From: Doryteuthis pealeii
Taxonomy: Eukaryota > Mollusca > Cephalopoda > Myopsida > Loliginidae
DNA length: 64,000 nt
Assembly (NCBI GenBank): GCA_023376005.1
Contig: CM042147.1
Coordinates: 126,421,690-126,485,689 of the forward strand
Reading direction: 5' to 3'
Position 1 is the stretch's first letter. Every line of letters begins with the position of its first letter. The notes under the pieces are model-generated. The model was not told the origin of the DNA. It saw nothing but the letters and a program-made list of their open reading frames with translations, and made no database searches. Below are positions 1 to 11,642 of the stretch, piece by piece. Both the position numbers and the translations under genes were made by a program.

Positions 1-264
1 AAAAAACATTGGAAACGACTACAGGTATGATAAGAAAACCATTATTCTATATAATTTTCTATAAATTACCGCAGACATTTTTTTTTTCAGAGGACATTCT
101 AAATAGACTACCATTTTAAACGTTTTATATCATTTTTAATGTTCATTTATTCTTATATTTGTTATATTATTTCCCCCTCATATATTATGCAGGAGAACGC
201 ACATGTCCAATTTGAGGGTCAAAATAGTAATAAATTAAAAAAAGAAAAACGTATGTTTGAATTT

Positions 265-410
265 TTGAGATGAGGCTTGATAATTTGTATTATTTTAATT
301 TTTCGGGCTATTGTCTTCATCTTTATTGTTATATACACAACGTTTCGGTCGATGTGCGCTCCGGCCTTCTTCAGGTGTTTCTTGTCAAACTCGGGAACCC
401 CAAATAAATG
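265..410 (-). repeat. Element D fragment
   Basis: Read on the minus strand it contains CCTGAAGAAG, a CGAAACGTTG box, then AACAATAAAGATGAAGACAA and a Phe/Ile-rich AT tail. The same block recurs at about 9700-10010, 15165-15260, 16370-16460, 26520-26800 and 47340-47400. Confidence 0.6.
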
Positions 411-516
411 TGGTCTGGTCAGACATTCTGGTGATTTCACTATACGTAGACTATACTGTTAACCAGGCAGAAATTTTCGGGGAAGAATTTTAGTTTGACA
501 AACTTAAACTTCTTCA

Positions 517-529
517 AACACACGGTGTG

Positions 530-562
<33 letters not shown>

Positions 563-563
563 A
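517..563. repeat. (GT)n microsatellite
   Basis: Almost uninterrupted GT dinucleotides. Confidence 0.95.
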
Positions 564-1039
564 GTGGGGGGAGCACCATAAGAAACATTCAAACCCATTT
601 GGGGTGTTTATTTATTCATGTTACCCCACTGCTTTATGATGTGTTTTCGATTTTAGATAATTACTTGCTTAAAGCCTGCCTTCGGCAGCCCTTAAGTTAA
701 ACACAGATTAATAGAATTCATTTTATAAGTACTAAAAAAAAACAACAGGAAGTACAATATAATTAATATCTAGTAGTTATCTCCCTTGAAAAGATATAAT
801 AACTAGGGTGAGCGTGGATAAACTAGAGTATTTTAATGCTATTGCTCTAACAAAATTTTGCTACAATGTGCCATTTTTGCTGTATTAAGGTAATATGCAA
901 AAATATCTTTTAAGTCAGGCATGTTCAAAGTCTGGCATATCGGCCAATTATGACTCGCAGTAATATATCTTATGACCCACAACTGCAGTCTTATAATGTA
1001 TTATTTATGACCCGCTAAAGCAGAGCCAAACAGGACAAG
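564..1039. other. Unassigned intergenic sequence
   Basis: No ORF or clear repeat boundary. 900-1020 has a degraded look with GGCATGTTCAAAGTC and TATGACCCGC, reminiscent of an old DNA transposon end, but too eroded to assign. Confidence 0.4.
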
Positions 1040-1970
1040 ACTCCCCCAAATGGGGATACCTGTTGGCCGCGGTGGCGACCCGTGATGCTTAAGGATGGAG
1101 TCTTGGTGGATGAGCAGTCCATGACCTGCAACACTTCACTTGGAACCTTACGTAGGCTAGATAGGCGGTTGGAGGCCCCCTCCGATCAATCGGCACCTAT
1201 ATGATTGCTCCAACCCTATTGCTCTTATAGCAAGCCCCAACACTTTTTATTATATGGGTGCTAGAAGCCAGTGACTGAGGGTCTACATGTCCTGGGAATG
1301 ACGTTAAACTCTATCTGATGGTGAGGTTCCAGTTCTAGAGGTTTGGGGAATTTTTAGTTGTTTGGTTTAGTTTTACGGCATATCAACCTCAGTGGGTCAT
1401 TTAATGCTGATAAAGTTTTGAAATAAATCAATTCTTAATGGTTAATACAATTTTTTTATAAATACATTTTTCTATTTAACCCATAGATGGGACCCTAACA
1501 GGTACTACCACTCCGGGTCAGAGTGGACCAGGAAGCAATGGTGATGAAGGGGTCAATCGGCTGGCCATGTCAAGCCCTAGCACCTATATGATTGCCCCAA
1601 CCATATTGCCCTTATGGCAACCCCCAATCCTTCTTATCATATGGGTGCTAGAAGGTGGTGATTGAGGGTCTCCATGTCCTGGGAATGACGTTAAACTCTA
1701 TCTGATGGTGAGGTTCCAGTTTTGGAGGTTTGGGGAATGTGGAGCACCCCTTCATCACCATTGCTCCCAGGTCCACTCTGACCCGGAGTGGTAGTACCTG
1801 TTAGGGTCCCATCTATGGGTTGAATAGAAAAACATGAGTTTATAAACAAAATTGTATTATGCAATAAGAATTGATTTATTTCACAACTTTGTCGGCATTA
1901 AATGACCCACCGAGGTTGATATGCCGTAAAAAAAAAAAAAACCAACCCAACCAAACCAAACCAAACCAGA
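1040..1970. mobile_element. Cluster of three RE-A copies in alternating orientation
   Basis: RE-A in plus orientation at about 1040-1350, minus at about 1355-1550 and plus at about 1551-1970. The last copy shows the 3' end well: GGTTGATATGCCGTAAAA followed by a CCAAA-type tail at about 1930-1970. The copies meet without unique sequence between them, so they are nested or were fused by recombination. Confidence 0.7.
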
Positions 1971-2119
1971 GTAGAAAATGCTTCTAACTCTCAAGCCAAC
2001 TTAACCAGTAACTGAACGCTGACCGTTCCAAACATTCAAAATGTCAACAAACACTTTTGACAAAGCAAAGGGAAGCAACTCTACTTTTTGTTTTAAGTCT
2101 ATTTTGTTAGGTGTTCCTA

Positions 2120-2850
2120 ACAATTATGTTTTGTTGGCTGAGTGGTTGGTTGGGTTTTTACGGCATGTTAACCCTTGTTGGGTTATTTTATGCCGAAGAC
2201 ATTCTGTTTCATTCTTTCTTGATGGTTCTTCAAAAAATTTTTAAACACATTATTTCAAACTCATTTTTTTCTATTCAACCCATAGATGAGACCCTAACAG
2301 GTACTACCACTCCGGGTCCGAGTGGACCTGGAAGTAATGGCAATGAAGGGGTACTGCACACTCCCAGAGTTCCAGAATTAGAACTTCACCATTAGATGCA
2401 GTTTAACGCCACACCCTGGACATTAACTCTTAACATCCTGTTGAGAATTTTCTAAGTCCAGAGCCCCATTCTTATAAGGATTTATAAAAAAATGGCTAAA
2501 AATGCCCTTTTCATTTAAAGTCATCTGTTATTTCCCATAAATCAAAAACTTTTGAATATGTTTAATATTACATTTAAACAAAGGCTATCATTTGGGGTAG
2601 ATTAGGAAATGTGACTTCTGGCCGGGTGGAATGAGGTGGTTTAGGACGTTAAGAGTTAAGACCCTCAGTCACTGCCTTCTACAATAAAAAGGATTGGGGA
2701 TTTGCTATAAGGCCAATAGGGTTGGGACAATCATATAGGTGCTAAGGCTTTATGTGATCTGATTGATCAGAGGGGAGCTCTCCAACCGCCTGTCTAGCTT
2801 AAGTAAAGGCCGAAATGGATTCTGAACTGCTCAGCCACCAGGATTCAGTC
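2120..2850 (-). mobile_element. RE-A (diverged subfamily) interrupted by a piggyBac-like MITE
   Basis: Left part about 2120-2422 and right part 2660-2850 together restore one RE-A copy; the gap is exactly the TTAA-bounded element at 2423-2659. Confidence 0.75.
2423..2659. mobile_element. piggyBac-like MITE, copy 1
   Basis: Starts TTAACTCTTAACATCC and ends GGACGTTAAGAGTTAA, so both ends lie at TTAA, the target of piggyBac transposases, with about 12 bp terminal inverted repeats. 237 bp, no coding capacity. Other copies at 15879-16121 and 50599-50833. Confidence 0.75.
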
Positions 2851-2874
2851 TTTGGTTAGTAAATGTTTGTACCT

Positions 2875-3150
2875 TAGCACCTTCTAGCACCCATATGATA
2901 AAAAGGGTTGGGGCTTGCCATAAGGGCAATAAGGTTGGGGCAATCATATAGGTGATAGGGCTTGATATGACCAGCCGATTGATTGGAGGGGGTCTCTCCG
3001 ACCGACCGTCTAGCCCAAGAAAGGGCCAAAAGTGGAGTATTGCAAGTTATGGACTGCTCAACCACCTAGGTTCTATCCTTAAGCATCACGGGTCGCCAAC
3101 ATTTGGCCCCATTAGGGGAATCTTACCCCTCTGCAGAGGTGCAGTTGGTG
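2875..3150 (-). mobile_element. RE-A 5' part
   Basis: Matches the 5' half of the full-length copies at 16545-17145 and 21540-22130 (CACCCATATGATAAAAAGG through CTCTGCAGAGGTGCAG). Confidence 0.7.
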
Positions 3151-3289
3151 ATCAAATCACTTAGTTAAAGTCCAAGTGGTAATCGGATGATATTGGACAT
3201 GAATAAGAAAATGCAGAACAACAGTTTTTGATATTTTATAAGTATGATGTAGTGGCAAAATTAATTAGATATTGTCTGTATTTGATATT

Positions 3290-3415
3290 TCATAGTTGGT
3301 GTAGCACTCCACCTCAGACACAAAAACAATCTCCCTGGTCTAGCTCTAGTGAAAAGGAGATAGACTCCTTTGTTGTCTGGATGATATTGATATTAGGCCG
3401 CCCCACCAACTAACT
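3290..3415 (+). mobile_element. SINE-B tail fragment
   Basis: Matches the 3' half of SINE-B (GGTGTAGCACTCCACCTCAG to GGCCGCCCCACCAAC); the tRNA-like head is missing. Confidence 0.6.
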
Positions 3416-3424
3416 AATATAATG

Positions 3425-3700
3425 TATGTATTTACCAACCCCCCTCCGTACGAACAGGATGTGATACAAGGCCAATTTTTTTAAGCAGAGTTTAACAGGT
3501 TTCAATTCAGAGTTTTCCTTTTCCTAGACTGGTTGCTATACCAAGGTTAAAGAGCCCAGTATGTCATAGTATTTACCCATAGCTGGAGGGAGAATAGTTG
3601 GATACATACCTTTTCTTAGGGCATTTGCACTATGTGAAATACAATCGGCCTTGTCCAGGACTTAACCATCTTATAAGTACAATGTAATGGCAAGATGAAT
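3425..3700 (-). mobile_element. SINE-C copy
   Basis: Minus orientation. Includes the TATTTACCCATAGCTGGAGG core and a degraded tRNA-like head around 3650-3670. Confidence 0.65.
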
Positions 3701-4129
3701 TAAATGTTTTCAGTTTTTGATGGCACAGGCAAAAGGAATTTAATAATAATACAAGGGAAAAAAAGTTTGTTTTATTTTGTTTTACGACATATCAACAATA
3801 TAGAGAAATGAAGGCAAAACGGGTAACCAAGGATAGTCGTAACCGACAAAAAGAGAATTGACCTCTCCGACACAAGGCCCCATCCGATGTCCTGAAGAAG
3901 GTCATAAAATCCAAAATGTTATAGCGCTGACATTAACACCAAGAATAAATATTCTTCCTTTGTAACGTCTCATTTCTCCATGAATATAGACTAGCAACCC
4001 CCCCCCGGGCATGTAAAATAAAATTTTGAAAGATATTGCCCGAGGAAGTGGGAATATTAGATAAATAGAATAAAACGTTTAATATTTTTTAAATGAATTT
4101 ACTTACTTAAAAAGCATCATATTCACTCC
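3701..4129. other. Unassigned AT-rich sequence
   Basis: No gene. Contains CCTGAAGAAG at 3891-3900 followed within about 55 bases by an AATAAAT box, so it may be an eroded element of the D kind; a short C-run lies near 3998. Confidence 0.4.
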
Positions 4130-4350
4130 ACTTACCTGAGATATTTGTTTTCTTTCTCCTAGACTGGTTACCTAACCATGGTTAAAGAGTCCAGTCTGCC
4201 CTGCTATTTACCCATAGCTGGAGGGAGAACTGGATTCATACCTTTCCCAAGGGTATTAGCGCCATGTGAAATGCCAACAGCTTCGTCCAGGAATTGAACT
4301 CGCATTGACGAGTCCATTTCCTACGACTCTAACCATTAGACCACGCCTCC
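4130..4350 (-). mobile_element. SINE-C copy with tRNA-like head
   Basis: Reading the minus strand, GTGGTCTAATGGTTAGAGTC resembles a tRNA A box, and the following GAGTTCAATTCCTGG resembles a B box. An RNA polymerase III origin is therefore likely. Confidence 0.7.
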
Positions 4351-4351
4351 A

Positions 4352-4600
4352 TAGCCTTCTAGTGCATATATGATAAAAAAATGTTGCGGCAATAGGGTCG
4401 GGACAAGCATATAGGTGTGAGGGCTTGATGTAACCAGCTGATTGATCGGAGGGGGGTCTCTCCGAATGCCCGTCAAGCCTAAGTAAGGGTCAAAGGAGAG
4501 TGTTGCATGTCATGGACTGCTCATCTATCAGGGTTCCATCCTTAAGCATCGTGGGTCACCGCCCCTGTGCAGAGGTGCAGTCGGGGTATTCTAAAGCTCC
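4352..4600 (-). mobile_element. RE-A 5' fragment
   Basis: Degraded match to the 5' half of RE-A (ATATATGATAAAAAAATG through CCCCTGTGCAGAGGTGCAG). Confidence 0.65.
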
Positions 4601-4689
4601 TACTGACAGGGCTGAGAAAAAAAAGTAAAAGAAAAGGAAGTTATTTCCAGTTTTATTTAAATTTCTTTTTTTGAATTTTGTTTATTTAT

Positions 4690-5045
4690 GAATTAGTATT
4701 TCGGTAGAGTCTAAGTGGTGCAGCCATACAATAGCACTAATATGGCTACAGCTTGGAAGAATTTTTGCTTCATCTTATCAGAGAGATCAAATTTCCATAT
4801 GATCAATAATCTGTCTATAGCAGGCCAACCCTTTCTTATGCATGTATTGACATGACTTTCTGTAGAAGAGATATATATATATATATATAGTTTATTCTTC
4901 AAGCATTTTATTAGAGGCCAAGTGGTGCAGCCATACAGTAGAACTGACATGGATACAGCTTGGAAGATTTTGTTTCATCTTATTAGAGACATCAGATTTC
5001 CATATGATCGATAAACTGTCAATAGCAGTCTAAGTTCCAGTAGAA
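4690..5045 (-). mobile_element. LINE reverse-transcriptase 3' fragments (RTE-like), duplicated
   Basis: Minus strand encodes AIDRLLIIWKFDLSDKMKQ and LLYGCTTWPLIKCLKNKL, the well-known end of many non-LTR reverse transcriptase ORFs. The block occurs twice, about 200 bases apart, with an AT microsatellite at 4870-4888 between. Frames are broken; it is a relic. Confidence 0.7.
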
Positions 5046-5139
5046 TAAAATAAAATTATTGAATCTTTGTTTTAGAAGAAAATTAAGTTTTGATTAAAAA
5101 AAATGGTTGGAGTGTAGTTATTTATGGTCAATACTGTAT

Positions 5140-5310
5140 ACCATACAAACACACACACATGCATGCATATACACACATATACATACACACACATATACAT
5201 ACATGCATACATACACACCCACACACATATATATTCATGCATACATACATACACACCCAAACACTCATATACATGCATACATATGTATATACGCATGCAC
5301 GCGCACACCT
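5140..5310. repeat. Compound (AC)/(ACAT) microsatellite
   Basis: Runs of ACAC and ATACATAC. ORFs read through it are artefacts of the repeat. Confidence 0.9.
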
Positions 5311-5499
5311 TAAAAGAAGAATACTTGATGTTATATTGAAAACCGTTTATCTTTCCAGCATTTCTCAATTTTCAAATTATTCTAAGAACGTTAACTCCCT
5401 TTCAAAAGATCTTTGAACAGATTGATAAACAAGGACTATCACGTTCTCCTCATTATTCTGTGATAAAAATTTTTTTTTCGTTTACTCTTTCTTATATCA

Positions 5500-5592
5500 A
5501 CAAAAGACCTGAAGAAGATCTACTCAACAGATCGAAACACTGCAGTGTCGGCTAATAAACTTACCACTTATTTTATTTAAACCTGTGTTTTT
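5500..5592 (+). repeat. Half copy of foldback family I
   Basis: CCTGAAGAAGATCTACTCAA, then GATCGAAACACTGCAGTG and CTAATAAACTTACCACTTAT. The same arm appears twice as an inverted repeat at 19270-19440. Confidence 0.65.
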
Positions 5593-5645
5593 TTCAAATT
5601 TCTCACTATACTACATACCGTTGGATTCATTTCCATTTCTCTTCA

Positions 5646-5682
5646 CACACATATATATATATATATATATATGCACACATGC

Positions 5683-5719
<37 letters not shown>

Positions 5720-6815
5720 CATGCATATATACACATACATACACACACACATACATGCATATATACACATACATATACACACATACATATATACATGTAT
5801 ATATACACATGCATATATACATACATGCATATATACACACATACATGCATACATATATACATACACGCATATATACACACATACATGCATACATACACGC
5901 ATATATACACACATACATGCATACATGTATATATATATGCATACATATATACACACACATATACACGTGTACATATACACATATACATGTATACATACAT
6001 ACGCACATATACATACACATACATACATGTATACATACACATACATGCGTGTATACATATATACATGTATACATACACATTTATACATGTATACATACAC
6101 ATTTATACATGTATACATATATACATGTATACATACACATACATGTATACATACACACATGTATACATACACATACATATATACATACACATACATGTAT
6201 ACATACATACATACATGTATACATACACACATACATGTATACATACATACATACATGTATACATACACACATACATGTATACATACATACATACATGTAT
6301 ACATACACACATACATGTATACATACATACATACATGTATACATACATACATACATGTATACATATACATGTATACATACATACATGTATACATATATAC
6401 ATGTATACATACACATACAGTATACATATACATGTATACATACATACACATACATGCATACATATACATGCATACATATATACATACATACACATATATA
6501 TATACATGTACACATATATACATGCATACATAACAACATATATACATGCATACATATATATACATGCATACATACACCACCACACACATATATACATGCA
6601 TACATACACCCCACACAAACTTACACATATATATACACACCCCACACACATATATACATATATACACACCCCACAACATATATACATGCATACATACACA
6701 CCCACACAAAACATTACATACACATTACACATATACACATATACACACACACATATATACACCCCCACACGTACATACACACACACATCCATACATATAC
6801 ACACAGACACACTCA
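5646..6815. repeat. 1.2 kb ACAT/AT/AC compound microsatellite
   Basis: Continuous array of ATAC, ACAC and ATGT tetranucleotides with higher-order units around ATACATGTATACATACACAC. It is self-complementary in places (ATACATGTAT), so both strands can fold. Long Tyr/Thr/His/Ile ORFs on both strands come from the repeat and are not genes. Confidence 0.95.
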
Positions 6816-7325
6816 CATTAGTAAAAAAAAGTTTGAATAAACAATTATTTTGATTAGTTGTTCATTTTTTTTTTTTTTTTAATATTCAATGTGTTCTTCA
6901 TTCATGTTCATATGATGAAACAGATTGACCCAAGATGAGAACACTTAATAATTCATGAAATAATGACAACACTTTATCTAAAAAGAGAAAAAAAAAAAAG
7001 TAAAAAAAACGAACAAAACAAACAATATAAAAAGAGACCAGTAAATGAATGGACTGAATGCCATAATCAAAATAACAAATACAAAGACGTTCAAAGTCTG
7101 AATAATTCATGGAATAAACTTTAGATAACATTTGAATAAAACAGAAAGAAAGATTTGTTGCTTAACACAAGAAATATAATAACTCCATTGTGATTGGAGG
7201 TTATTTCTTACTATTCACTGTTAAAGATCCCCTCCATCTTGGTCTTGTTTCTCCACAACAATAATATTATGAATGATGTTTCTCTGATTTATTGAGATGA
7301 GGCTTGATAGTTAGTATTATTTGGA
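6816..7325. other. Unassigned sequence between microsatellite and Helitron-like element
   Basis: AT-rich and non-coding. A small hairpin, AACTCCATTGTGATTGGAGG, lies near 7181; 7292-7337 is the tail of an element D copy. Confidence 0.4.
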
Positions 7326-7337
7326 TTATTCGGACTA

Positions 7338-7955
7338 ATTATAATAGAGATTGTGTGTTTGTCTGTAATCGAAACTATATCACTACTCAAGTCACAATTC
7401 CCTTAGTTATTTACATCACATTCTCCATGATTTTATATTTATTTAAACCTCAATTATTAATAAAATTGTTTTACATTATCAATACTGTTGGCCTTATCTA
7501 TATACTGATAACATGCAATTGTATTTATATATACAACAAAATAATGGTTTATAGTGTGAATGGGAAGACTAATTTGCATATCGATATTAAAAATTTGATC
7601 TTAATAAATATGTGCTTAGTATTATTGATTTCTAATTGTTTGGTTTTATCTTAATGAATATGAGCAAAAATCTTTGGGATGAATCTTAAAAGAAATCCAT
7701 CAACAAGAAGAAATAACTAATTTTATTCTCTACTTCCTATTTTAACTAAATAGTTACAATAGGATAATTTAGCAGTGAAAGACGGGAGTGATGGAAGAGT
7801 AAGTTTCGTTGTTGTATTTTTCGATTATACCCCCTTCTTTTCAAATCTTTTTATCTGCATTCTTATTTAGTTTCATTAGCCTTTCTAATTTGATATATTT
7901 TATTACATTTAAAATTGAATACTTGCACCCTATGGAGGGTGCATATATTTGCTAG
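7338..7955 (+). mobile_element. Helitron-like family 2, copy A
   Basis: Ends in a perfect hairpin (GCACCCTATGGAGGGTGC, 7925-7942) followed by ATATATTTGCTAG and a host T, the classic Helitron 3' end. The 5' end is eroded but shares TATAATAGAGATTGTGTG with copy B at 11295-12299, and about 100 internal bases also match copy B. No helicase ORF; non-autonomous. Confidence 0.65.
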
Positions 7956-8224
7956 TTCAAATAATACTGAATGATGTTTGTTGATTCGAAAATAGAATTT
8001 GGTACAGCTTGAACATAAGAGCATTGTTGACTTGTGAGGCGTCTACTTGAATTTCCAACCTTTCTGTTAAATGAGAAAGTCTATTATTGGTCAGTAAAAG
8101 AAAAACAACAAAAAAAAACATTGGAGTAGATAGAACAGGGGACAGATAACTGAGAGTTCAAAGGTTCATGATTGATTCGTTTTAATGGCATGTTAGCCTG
8201 TCTAAGGTTATTTTATTTATTCTA

Positions 8225-8690
8225 AGTAAGTGAATTGGCTTGTACATGTCAGGAGAATAGAAAATGGCTGCATCCCAAAAGATCTTTTGTATGGCGAATT
8301 AGTAAAAGGCTCCCGATCGGTAGGTAGACAAGCCTACGATTTAAAGATGTCTGCAGGAGACATGAGGATATGCCACATTGACACAAACACGTGGGAGGTA
8401 GATGCAAAAAATAGAACGCCCTGGTGCCTTAACGTTAACCAAGGCACAGAGAGGAGAAGAGAGTAGCCTCGACAACAAAGAGAGCCAGAAAGAGGGTGAA
8501 AGGACAGCAGCCCCAGAAAGCAACACAGTTTGTGTGCATTCGGTGCACCAAAGACTGTCACTCAGGAATTGGCCTGCAGAATCACTTGCGCAGATAATTT
8601 ATTTATTTATTTTTATTATTTTTTTTTGGGGGGGGGGACACTACGCCATCGTCCTTAGTGGATGGAAAGATGCCAACTAAAAAAAAGGTG
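8225..8690 (+). mobile_element. LINE 3' end fragment with C-terminal zinc-finger motif
   Basis: Encodes IPKDLLYGELVKGSRSVGR and NTWEVDAKNR, then in another frame FVCIRCTKDCHSGIGLQNHL, the C2HC-type finger that ends many LINE ORF2 proteins. Frames are broken. A second copy lies at 52400-52640 on the minus strand. Confidence 0.7.
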
Positions 8691-8765
8691 AATGGTATTC
8701 ATTGTACATTTATATTTACATGTAGTTGTTTCTTAAGAGCTTTTTGCACAAAGTTATGATATCAG

Positions 8766-9025
8766 GGGTCGGTTTAGCTCAGTCAGTAGAGCACCCAAAT
8801 AGGAATCACAAGGTTCCGAGTTTGATGCCAGTCCCCACCAATTCAGCGTATGAGTAACACAGATTGGGTGATCTGATCTGTGCGGTAAAGTGGGGAGCTG
8901 ACGGTTGGTGTGGCACTCCACCTCAGCAAAAACAATTCCTGGTCTAGTGTTAGTGAAAAGAGGATAGACTCCCTTGCTGTCCGGCTGATACTAACAATAG
9001 GTCACTCCACAAACTTTTTATATGA
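8766..9025 (+). mobile_element. SINE-B copy with tRNA-like head
   Basis: Head has TTAGCTCAGTCAGTAGAGC (A-box like) and GGTTCCGAGTTTGATGCC (B-box like); the body runs through CACTCCACCTCAG to GGTCACTCCACAAAC. Other copies at about 25380-25600(-), 35193-35437(+), 48655-48900(-) and 53392-53602(+). Confidence 0.75.
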
Positions 9026-9045
9026 TATCAAGCATTCCTATCAAA

Positions 9046-9478
9046 TCTATTAATAATGGAGATTCGCTTCCGGTTTTTGTCTGTAACAAAAATTACGTCA
9101 TTGCTTACATCACATTACCCAAAATTGTCATAACATAGAATAAAATTTATTCTACGATATTTGGCATGTTCAAATTTTGAGTGTATTTATTCAATAAATA
9201 CACTCAAAATTTGAACATGCAGCATTAGACAGTCTTTATTGTTTTTTAAAACAAGTTTTAATAAATACATGACTGGTATTATATATCTATATATAGTTCA
9301 TTTTATTTTAATACATATTTAAAGTTTACATTTCAAATAGTTTTATTTTTTAATCCTTTAATGAATTTGATCATTTTACTTACTTAGGGTACAAACTCGC
9401 TGACATTGAATTTTTTACTCCAATGTGTTTCAAAAAATTATTTTTACATCGCCCGGAGGGTATTTTTTTTTGTACTAG
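9046..9478 (+). mobile_element. Non-autonomous Helitron, family 1 copy 1
   Basis: Begins TCTATTAATAATGGAG after a host A and ends CTAG before a host T, the Helitron A|TC...CTAG|T signature. It has an internal Gly/Cys-poor AT core and a short GCCCGGAGGG stem remnant near the 3' end. Copies 2 and 3 at 27693-28090 and 57146-57563 share both ends. This copy alone has an internal perfect inverted duplication (about 9169-9222). Confidence 0.75.
9169..9222. repeat. Perfect palindrome inside Helitron copy
   Basis: GCATGTTCAAATTTTGAGTG and its reverse complement meet around TTATTCAATAA. Absent as a palindrome in the two sister copies, so it is a secondary inverted duplication. Confidence 0.85.
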
Positions 9479-9699
9479 TACAAATAATTAGCACACAGTT
9501 GTATGGTTTAAAATTGTCGTATATAATAATAACAATTATATGGTTTCAAGTAATTATTTCTATTAAATAATAATCCTTTGTTTGCAGTTATATGGTTAAG
9601 TAACTAAAAATAATCCTTATTAAACAAGTATATTCTTAATGCAGATAATTTACAGTTACATGGCATCCAGTATTCCCATCAAATACAAATAATCTTTAC

Positions 9700-10010
9700 C
9701 AGTTTTCAACAGTAACATAGAATAATTAACATAGCTTAACACTTGTACCCAGCAGAATGAGAACAGTCTACTCACATGGATTGAATAAAGGTTTAGGTTC
9801 GAAGTTCCATGAAGGCTCCTAAGCTCGACAAGAAGGTTCCAGAGTTCAAAGAGAAGGTTCCCAAGTTCAAGGAGGGGGTTCCTGGGTTCGAGAAGGTTCT
9901 TGAGTCCGACAAGAAATACCTGAAGAAGGCCAGAGGGTACATCCGCCGAAACATTGTGCAGATAACAATAAATCTCAGGACAATAGTTTGAATAATCCAA
10001 ATAATAAAAA
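9700..10010 (-). repeat. Element D copy with repetitive AAGGTTCC units
   Basis: Contains tandem 30-base units built on AAGAAGGTTCC.AGTTC, then CCTGAAGAAGGCC, a CCGAAACATTGTGCAG box and AACAATAAATC. Plus-strand translation gives repeating KVPxFKE, which follows from the tandem repeat. Confidence 0.6.
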
Positions 10011-10014
10011 TGAT

Positions 10015-10142
10015 GGATTCATGCCTTTCCTAGGGGTCATTAGTGCGAAAAGAAACATAAACAGCCTCATCCAGGATCTTAACTTGTGTCACAGATTCTA
10101 TTTCCTAAGACGATAACCGTAATGCTAAGTATGCCTCCATGG
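10015..10142 (-). mobile_element. SINE-C fragment
   Basis: Matches the head-proximal half of SINE-C, with degraded tRNA-like boxes near 10060-10135. Confidence 0.55.
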
Positions 10143-10810
10143 ACTTTAAGAGTAAATAATTTTGATATTTCAGGTTTTAGACTTGTTTAGCAATAGTAGC
10201 ATTGAGCACTTTTTTATTTGGCTTTTACTTTTACTTTATTAGAGAGGGAAGACTTAGGAAGAACGGTCATTGTACCAGAACAATATATGTTGCATAGGCC
10301 AAGTTTGAGTCGTAGTAGTAATAGTCATTAGTTCAGAAACAACATACTCAAGGCTTATAGTCACATAGGATTGTTTATTCCTTTCAGGCTCGTGGGTTCT
10401 TTTTCTGAGAGAATGAAAGAAAGAGAGAGAGGGTATGGTCAAATTAGTCTATCTTCTAACATAGTATCGTGTTCTGTACTACTATGTGAAACCCACATGG
10501 GGGAACCCAGAAAAGCCCCCGTCCACCTCCCACAAAGCCTAGCCCAAATGGAAGATTTTCTCCTCTTTTGTTTCTCGTCCCAGAGTCACATCCATTTCCA
10601 GTAAAAACCCAGAATTTCCGTTTTTATTTTTAAATCTATTTCCGGGGTCATTCTTTGGTCCTTGCTAGCACCCCACTCTGTGTGTACTCTTCCAAACTTT
10701 AACCTTTGTTCTTATTTATTTTTCTTCTCTTTCTCCAGAAATCTGATTACCGTTTTATTTTTCAATTCCCCGTAGACCACAATAATTATGCTACAGTCAT
10801 GAATTTATTT
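10143..10810. other. Unassigned intergenic sequence
   Basis: No recognisable gene or repeat boundary. 10470-10700 is locally GC-richer and encodes a 77-residue ORF with no motif; probably chance. Confidence 0.35.
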
Positions 10811-10814
10811 AAAA

Positions 10815-11230
10815 CTCATCGAGGGAGTTCAGAAGAGTGCTACTAAGGTAGTGAGTGAATTAAAGAACAGTTCATATGAAGAAAGACTTAGTAAGGCTGA
10901 TTTACCAAATATGGTTTATCAACGAACAAGAGGGGATATGATTGAAGTCTATAAATATACCCATGGATTTTGTTCAATGAATTTAATCTATTGAATGTTA
11001 CTAAAAAAATCAATACCAGGGGTCATAAATTAAAACTCTCCAAAACATTTTACAAAACAAATGTAAGACAAAATTATTTTAATAACAGGGTAGTAGATTC
11101 ATGGAATAAACTACCATCATGAGTAGTGAATGCCCCATCTCTGAACTCTTTTATGGCAAAGTTGGATGAACTGTGGAAAGAATATAAACATTCAGTGGAA
11201 GTAAGATGAAGGTTTTAAATATAAAGAACA
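10815..11230 (+). mobile_element. LINE reverse-transcriptase C-terminal relic
   Basis: With stops and frame breaks it still reads QKSATKVVSELKNSSYEERL, YQRTRGDMIEVYKYTHGF, NTRGHKLKLSKTFYKTNVRQ and FNNRVVDSWNKLPS. This is the stereotyped C-terminus of many animal non-LTR retrotransposon ORF2 proteins. Confidence 0.75.
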
Positions 11231-11309
11231 GCTGACAGATCTCAGACCTAATATACTAGCTGAAAAGATATTATTATTATTATTATAATTATTACTAGCA
11301 AATATATGC

Positions 11310-11507
11310 AACACTATGAAGTCAAGAGGTCCAGAAGAAAGCAGTGGCAACACAGTACTGGCACATCAACATCTTCAGGGACAGCCTTTACATGCGACAT
11401 CTGTGGTCGAGTATTTTTTTGAACATTGGACTTCAGTCACAGGAGGCACTGTAGCATCAGGGGCACAAGAACTATATTATAGTCTTCCGAGACTGCAATG
11501 CCAATGA
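11310..11507 (+). mobile_element. LINE 3' end fragment (CDICGR finger type)
   Basis: Reads FTCDICGRVFF, a stop, then SHRRHCSIRGTRTIL: the last zinc finger of a LINE ORF. A sister copy at 44225-44465 has the same 3' end. Confidence 0.65.
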
Positions 11508-11642
11508 TATTAGTATGTAGATATGGCCAACAGTATTAATAATGTAAAACAATTTTATTAATAATTGAGGCTTAAATAAAAATAAAATCCTGGAGAATGT
11601 GACATAAATAACTAAAGGAATTGTGACATGAGTAGGGATATA

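Noticed and set aside
5585..6853. Open frames of 280-420 codons rich in Tyr, Thr, His and Ile
   Set aside because: They arise from the ACAT/AC/AT microsatellite, occur in several frames on both strands and have no domain.
8766..8840. tRNA gene
   Set aside because: A- and B-box-like blocks are present but the cloverleaf is degraded, and the sequence continues into a dispersed SINE-B body; the same holds at 35193, 48895, 53392, 4340, 29670 and 26905.
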